Part shown: piece by piece, positions 60,540-62,000 of the stretch
How positions within the stretch are numbered: position 1 is the stretch's first letter
Layout of the letters: each line of letters opens with the position of its first letter
From: Cryptomeria japonica
Taxonomy: Eukaryota; Streptophyta; Pinopsida; Cupressales; Cupressaceae
Assembly: GCF_030272615.1 (NCBI RefSeq)
Contig: NC_081415.1
Coordinates: 379,281,392 to 379,343,391, forward strand
Reading direction: 5' to 3'
DNA length: 62,000 bases
Notes under the pieces: model-generated
What the model was told of the DNA's origin: nothing
What the model saw: only the letters and a program-made list of their open reading frames with translations
Database searches by the model: none
Program-made: the position numbers and the translations under genes

Positions 60540-60841
60540 ATTAGCGCATTTGCAATTTAGTTTAGTGCATATGCCATGTCATTTAGCGCAAATGCCTAAT
60601 TTAGCACTTTTACTTTGTATGTTAGCGCAAATGCATAGATTATTAGCGCTTTTGTATGTTTTAGTGCTTTTGTTTGATTTGTTAGTGCAAATGCATGAAA
60701 TGGTAGCGCTTGTGCATAGAATAGCTCATGTGCATCATCTTTTAGCGCATATGTTGGATAGGAGAGCGCTTTTGCTTAGAATAGCGCATATGCATCATTG
60801 TTTAGTGCATATGCTTGATAGGATAGCACTTTTTCTTAAAG
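60540..60841 (+). repeat. Degenerate minisatellite, about 15 units of 20-21 bp
   Basis: Units of the form TTAGCGCATATGCATCATTG with C/T changes at GCGC/GTGC and ATATGC/AAATGC/TTTTGC alternatives. Because the unit is close to 21 bp, one frame stays open and reads as a seven-residue Leu/His repeat (LAHMHHL-like). Confidence 0.85.
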
Positions 60842-60929
60842 TAGGTATTTTTGATAAGTGCGAATGTTTAAAATTACTTTTGATGACTAGATTTAACATG
60901 TGTAATACACATTGTTGATAAAATAGAGT

Positions 60930-61315
60930 CTTGATTGAGTGATTGCGTGATTGATAGATAGTTTTGATTGCTCGATTGAGTAGTTTTGAGTAGCTTGATA
61001 GATAAATTAGCTCTGATTAGCTTGATTGATAAATTTGGATGATTGAGTAGCTTTGTTTAGCTTGATTGATAGATAGATGATTAAGTAGCTTGCAAGGAAC
61101 CAATTTAGTTTCTGATGCAAGAGTTTAGCAGAGTTGTTGGTCAAACTCAATGATTGATAGTAAACCATGATGGATAGGTTTAAAATGTTTTGATAGCTTA
61201 AGTTGCTTCAATTTGATTTGATAGATTTGATAATTAATGATTGATTCAGTTTGATTTGATTCAATTTGATTTGATTGATTTGATTCAGTTTGATTTGATT
61301 GATTGATTTCTCTTG
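60930..61315 (+). repeat. Low-complexity GATTGATAGAT and GATTTGATTGATT repeats
   Basis: Two blocks: 60930-61110 with AGCTTGATTGATAGAT-like units, 61200-61315 with TTTGATTTGATTGATTCAG-like units. In the variable 3' region of the Tat element. Confidence 0.7.
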
Positions 61316-61321
61316 AAAAAT

Positions 61322-62000
61322 AGGAGAAACTTGATGTTCTCCAGTGTCGGGAGAAATTACTGGCCATACGTCATTTAGTTCTAGAGTTATCCCAGGCTGA
61401 GATTAGACATATAGATGCATGTGGTTTACGTCATTTATTGTTTATGCCAGAGATTACGCATAATAGAGGTTTGTTGACTGCATTAGTTGAGAGATGGCAT
61501 AGCGAGCATAACACTTTCCACCTACCGACGGGTGAGATTAGTGTTACCCTAGAGGATGTCTACAAGATTCTGCATATCCCGGTGACTGGGGAGCTAGTGT
61601 AGTATGATTATCAAGATCATGTTGGGATTGAGGCTTGCAGAATTGTTTTTGTTGATGAGAGCATCAGTAGAGGAGAGATCCGATGGGTAGACATGGTGAT
61701 GTACTCTGAGACTCTTCTTGTTATTCTTCCTGGTTTGATTGGTGGATTTATATGTCCTGATAGGCGATCTCGAGGCTTTTCTATTGGATGGGGTGAGGTG
61801 CTACTGAGCATGATGTAGCATCAGACATGATTTGCTTGGGTTGTTTGTATGCTAGCACATTTATATCATGATCTACACCAAGTTGTGTATGATGAGAGTG
61901 CGAGTTTATCTACAAGATGCACATTATTACAGATCTGGTGTTGGGAGCACATTGCTATTACATGGCCTATCCATCATAGAGTTCATGGAGAGAGGCAGCC
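61322..62000 (+). pseudogene. Plant mobile domain (PMD) protein, 3' end outside window
   Basis: One plus-strand frame from 61322 to the window edge, interrupted by three stops (near 61600, 61816, 61828) and no frameshift. A possible acceptor AAAAATAG precedes it. Core signature: LLTALVERWHSEHNTFHLPT (61460-61520) followed by GEISVTLEDVYKILHIPVTG, the PMD hallmark (family E-R-W-...-T-F-H-L-P-x-G-E-x-T-x-T-L-x-D-V). Then WVVCMLAHLYHDLH and LLQIWCWEHI near the end, typical of the later PMD helices. PMD occurs in MAIN/MAIL host proteins, where it supports silencing, and in many transposons. Here it is antisense to the Tat LTR/PPT, so it is most likely transposon-borne. Confidence 0.8.

Noticed and set aside
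60388-60918. 176-codon plus-strand ORF with Leu/His heptads
   Set aside because: Open only because the repeat unit is close to 21 bp; treated as a minisatellite, not as a protein gene.
1-62000. tRNA, rRNA, host genes with introns, or CRISPR-like arrays
   Set aside because: None seen by eye; every coding signal reads as transposon protein or unknown ORF inside transposons. The tandem arrays lack the short-repeat and unique-spacer form.

Overview
This is nuclear DNA of a seed plant with a large, repeat-rich genome. A gymnosperm is the best guess: plant L1-type LINEs, Ty3/gypsy of the Tat and chromovirus types, Ty1/copia, hAT and plant-mobile-domain (PMD) genes all occur, nearly all decayed and nested. 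The species cannot be fixed from the sequence. I see no host housekeeping gene, no tRNA or rRNA gene and no CRISPR array; essentially the whole window is transposable elements.

Layout. 1-4.45 kb (+): the gag/protease end of a Tat-like gypsy element that has no pol before its polypurine tract and LTR. 4.62-4.89 kb (+): a 250-bp copia LTR with its primer-binding site. 5.26-5.83 kb (-): a broken copy of a LINE accessory ORF. 5.912-27.771 kb (-): LINE-1, bounded by a 16-bp target-site duplication (TSD), carrying ORF1, ORF2 (endonuclease-RT-RNase H) and a third ORF beyond RNase H. It is split inside the RT by a 14.56-kb hAT transposon (10,772-25,329) with an 8-bp TSD (7/8 match) and CARRG-type ends. 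The hAT element holds a decayed transposase (+), a roughly 1,350-codon antisense accessory gene ending in a coiled coil, a seven-copy ~270-bp tandem array and two convergent unknown ORFs. 28.0-34.44 kb (-): a chromodomain gypsy element plus the 3' end of a second copy sharing one LTR. 34.6-37.0 kb (-): Tat remnants (RT/RNase H, an antisense PMD ORF, a polypurine tract). 39.2-46.3 kb (-): a copia element with both LTRs. 46.3-62 kb: Tat sequence on the - strand (gag, PBS, a 2.55-kb LTR, PPT) with antisense accessory ORFs, its LTR split by LINE-2 (51,725-58,189, +), the best-preserved element of the window.

Main theme. Several unrelated transposon types (LINE, hAT, Tat gypsy) carry extra long ORFs that are not needed for known transposition chemistry. 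Two of them (hAT antisense gene; ORF at 47.2-48.2 kb) share a recognisable motif block, and two others are plant mobile domain proteins. This suggests a pool of accessory genes moving between element classes. The boundaries, frames and motifs are read directly from the sequence; the shared-family idea is inference.
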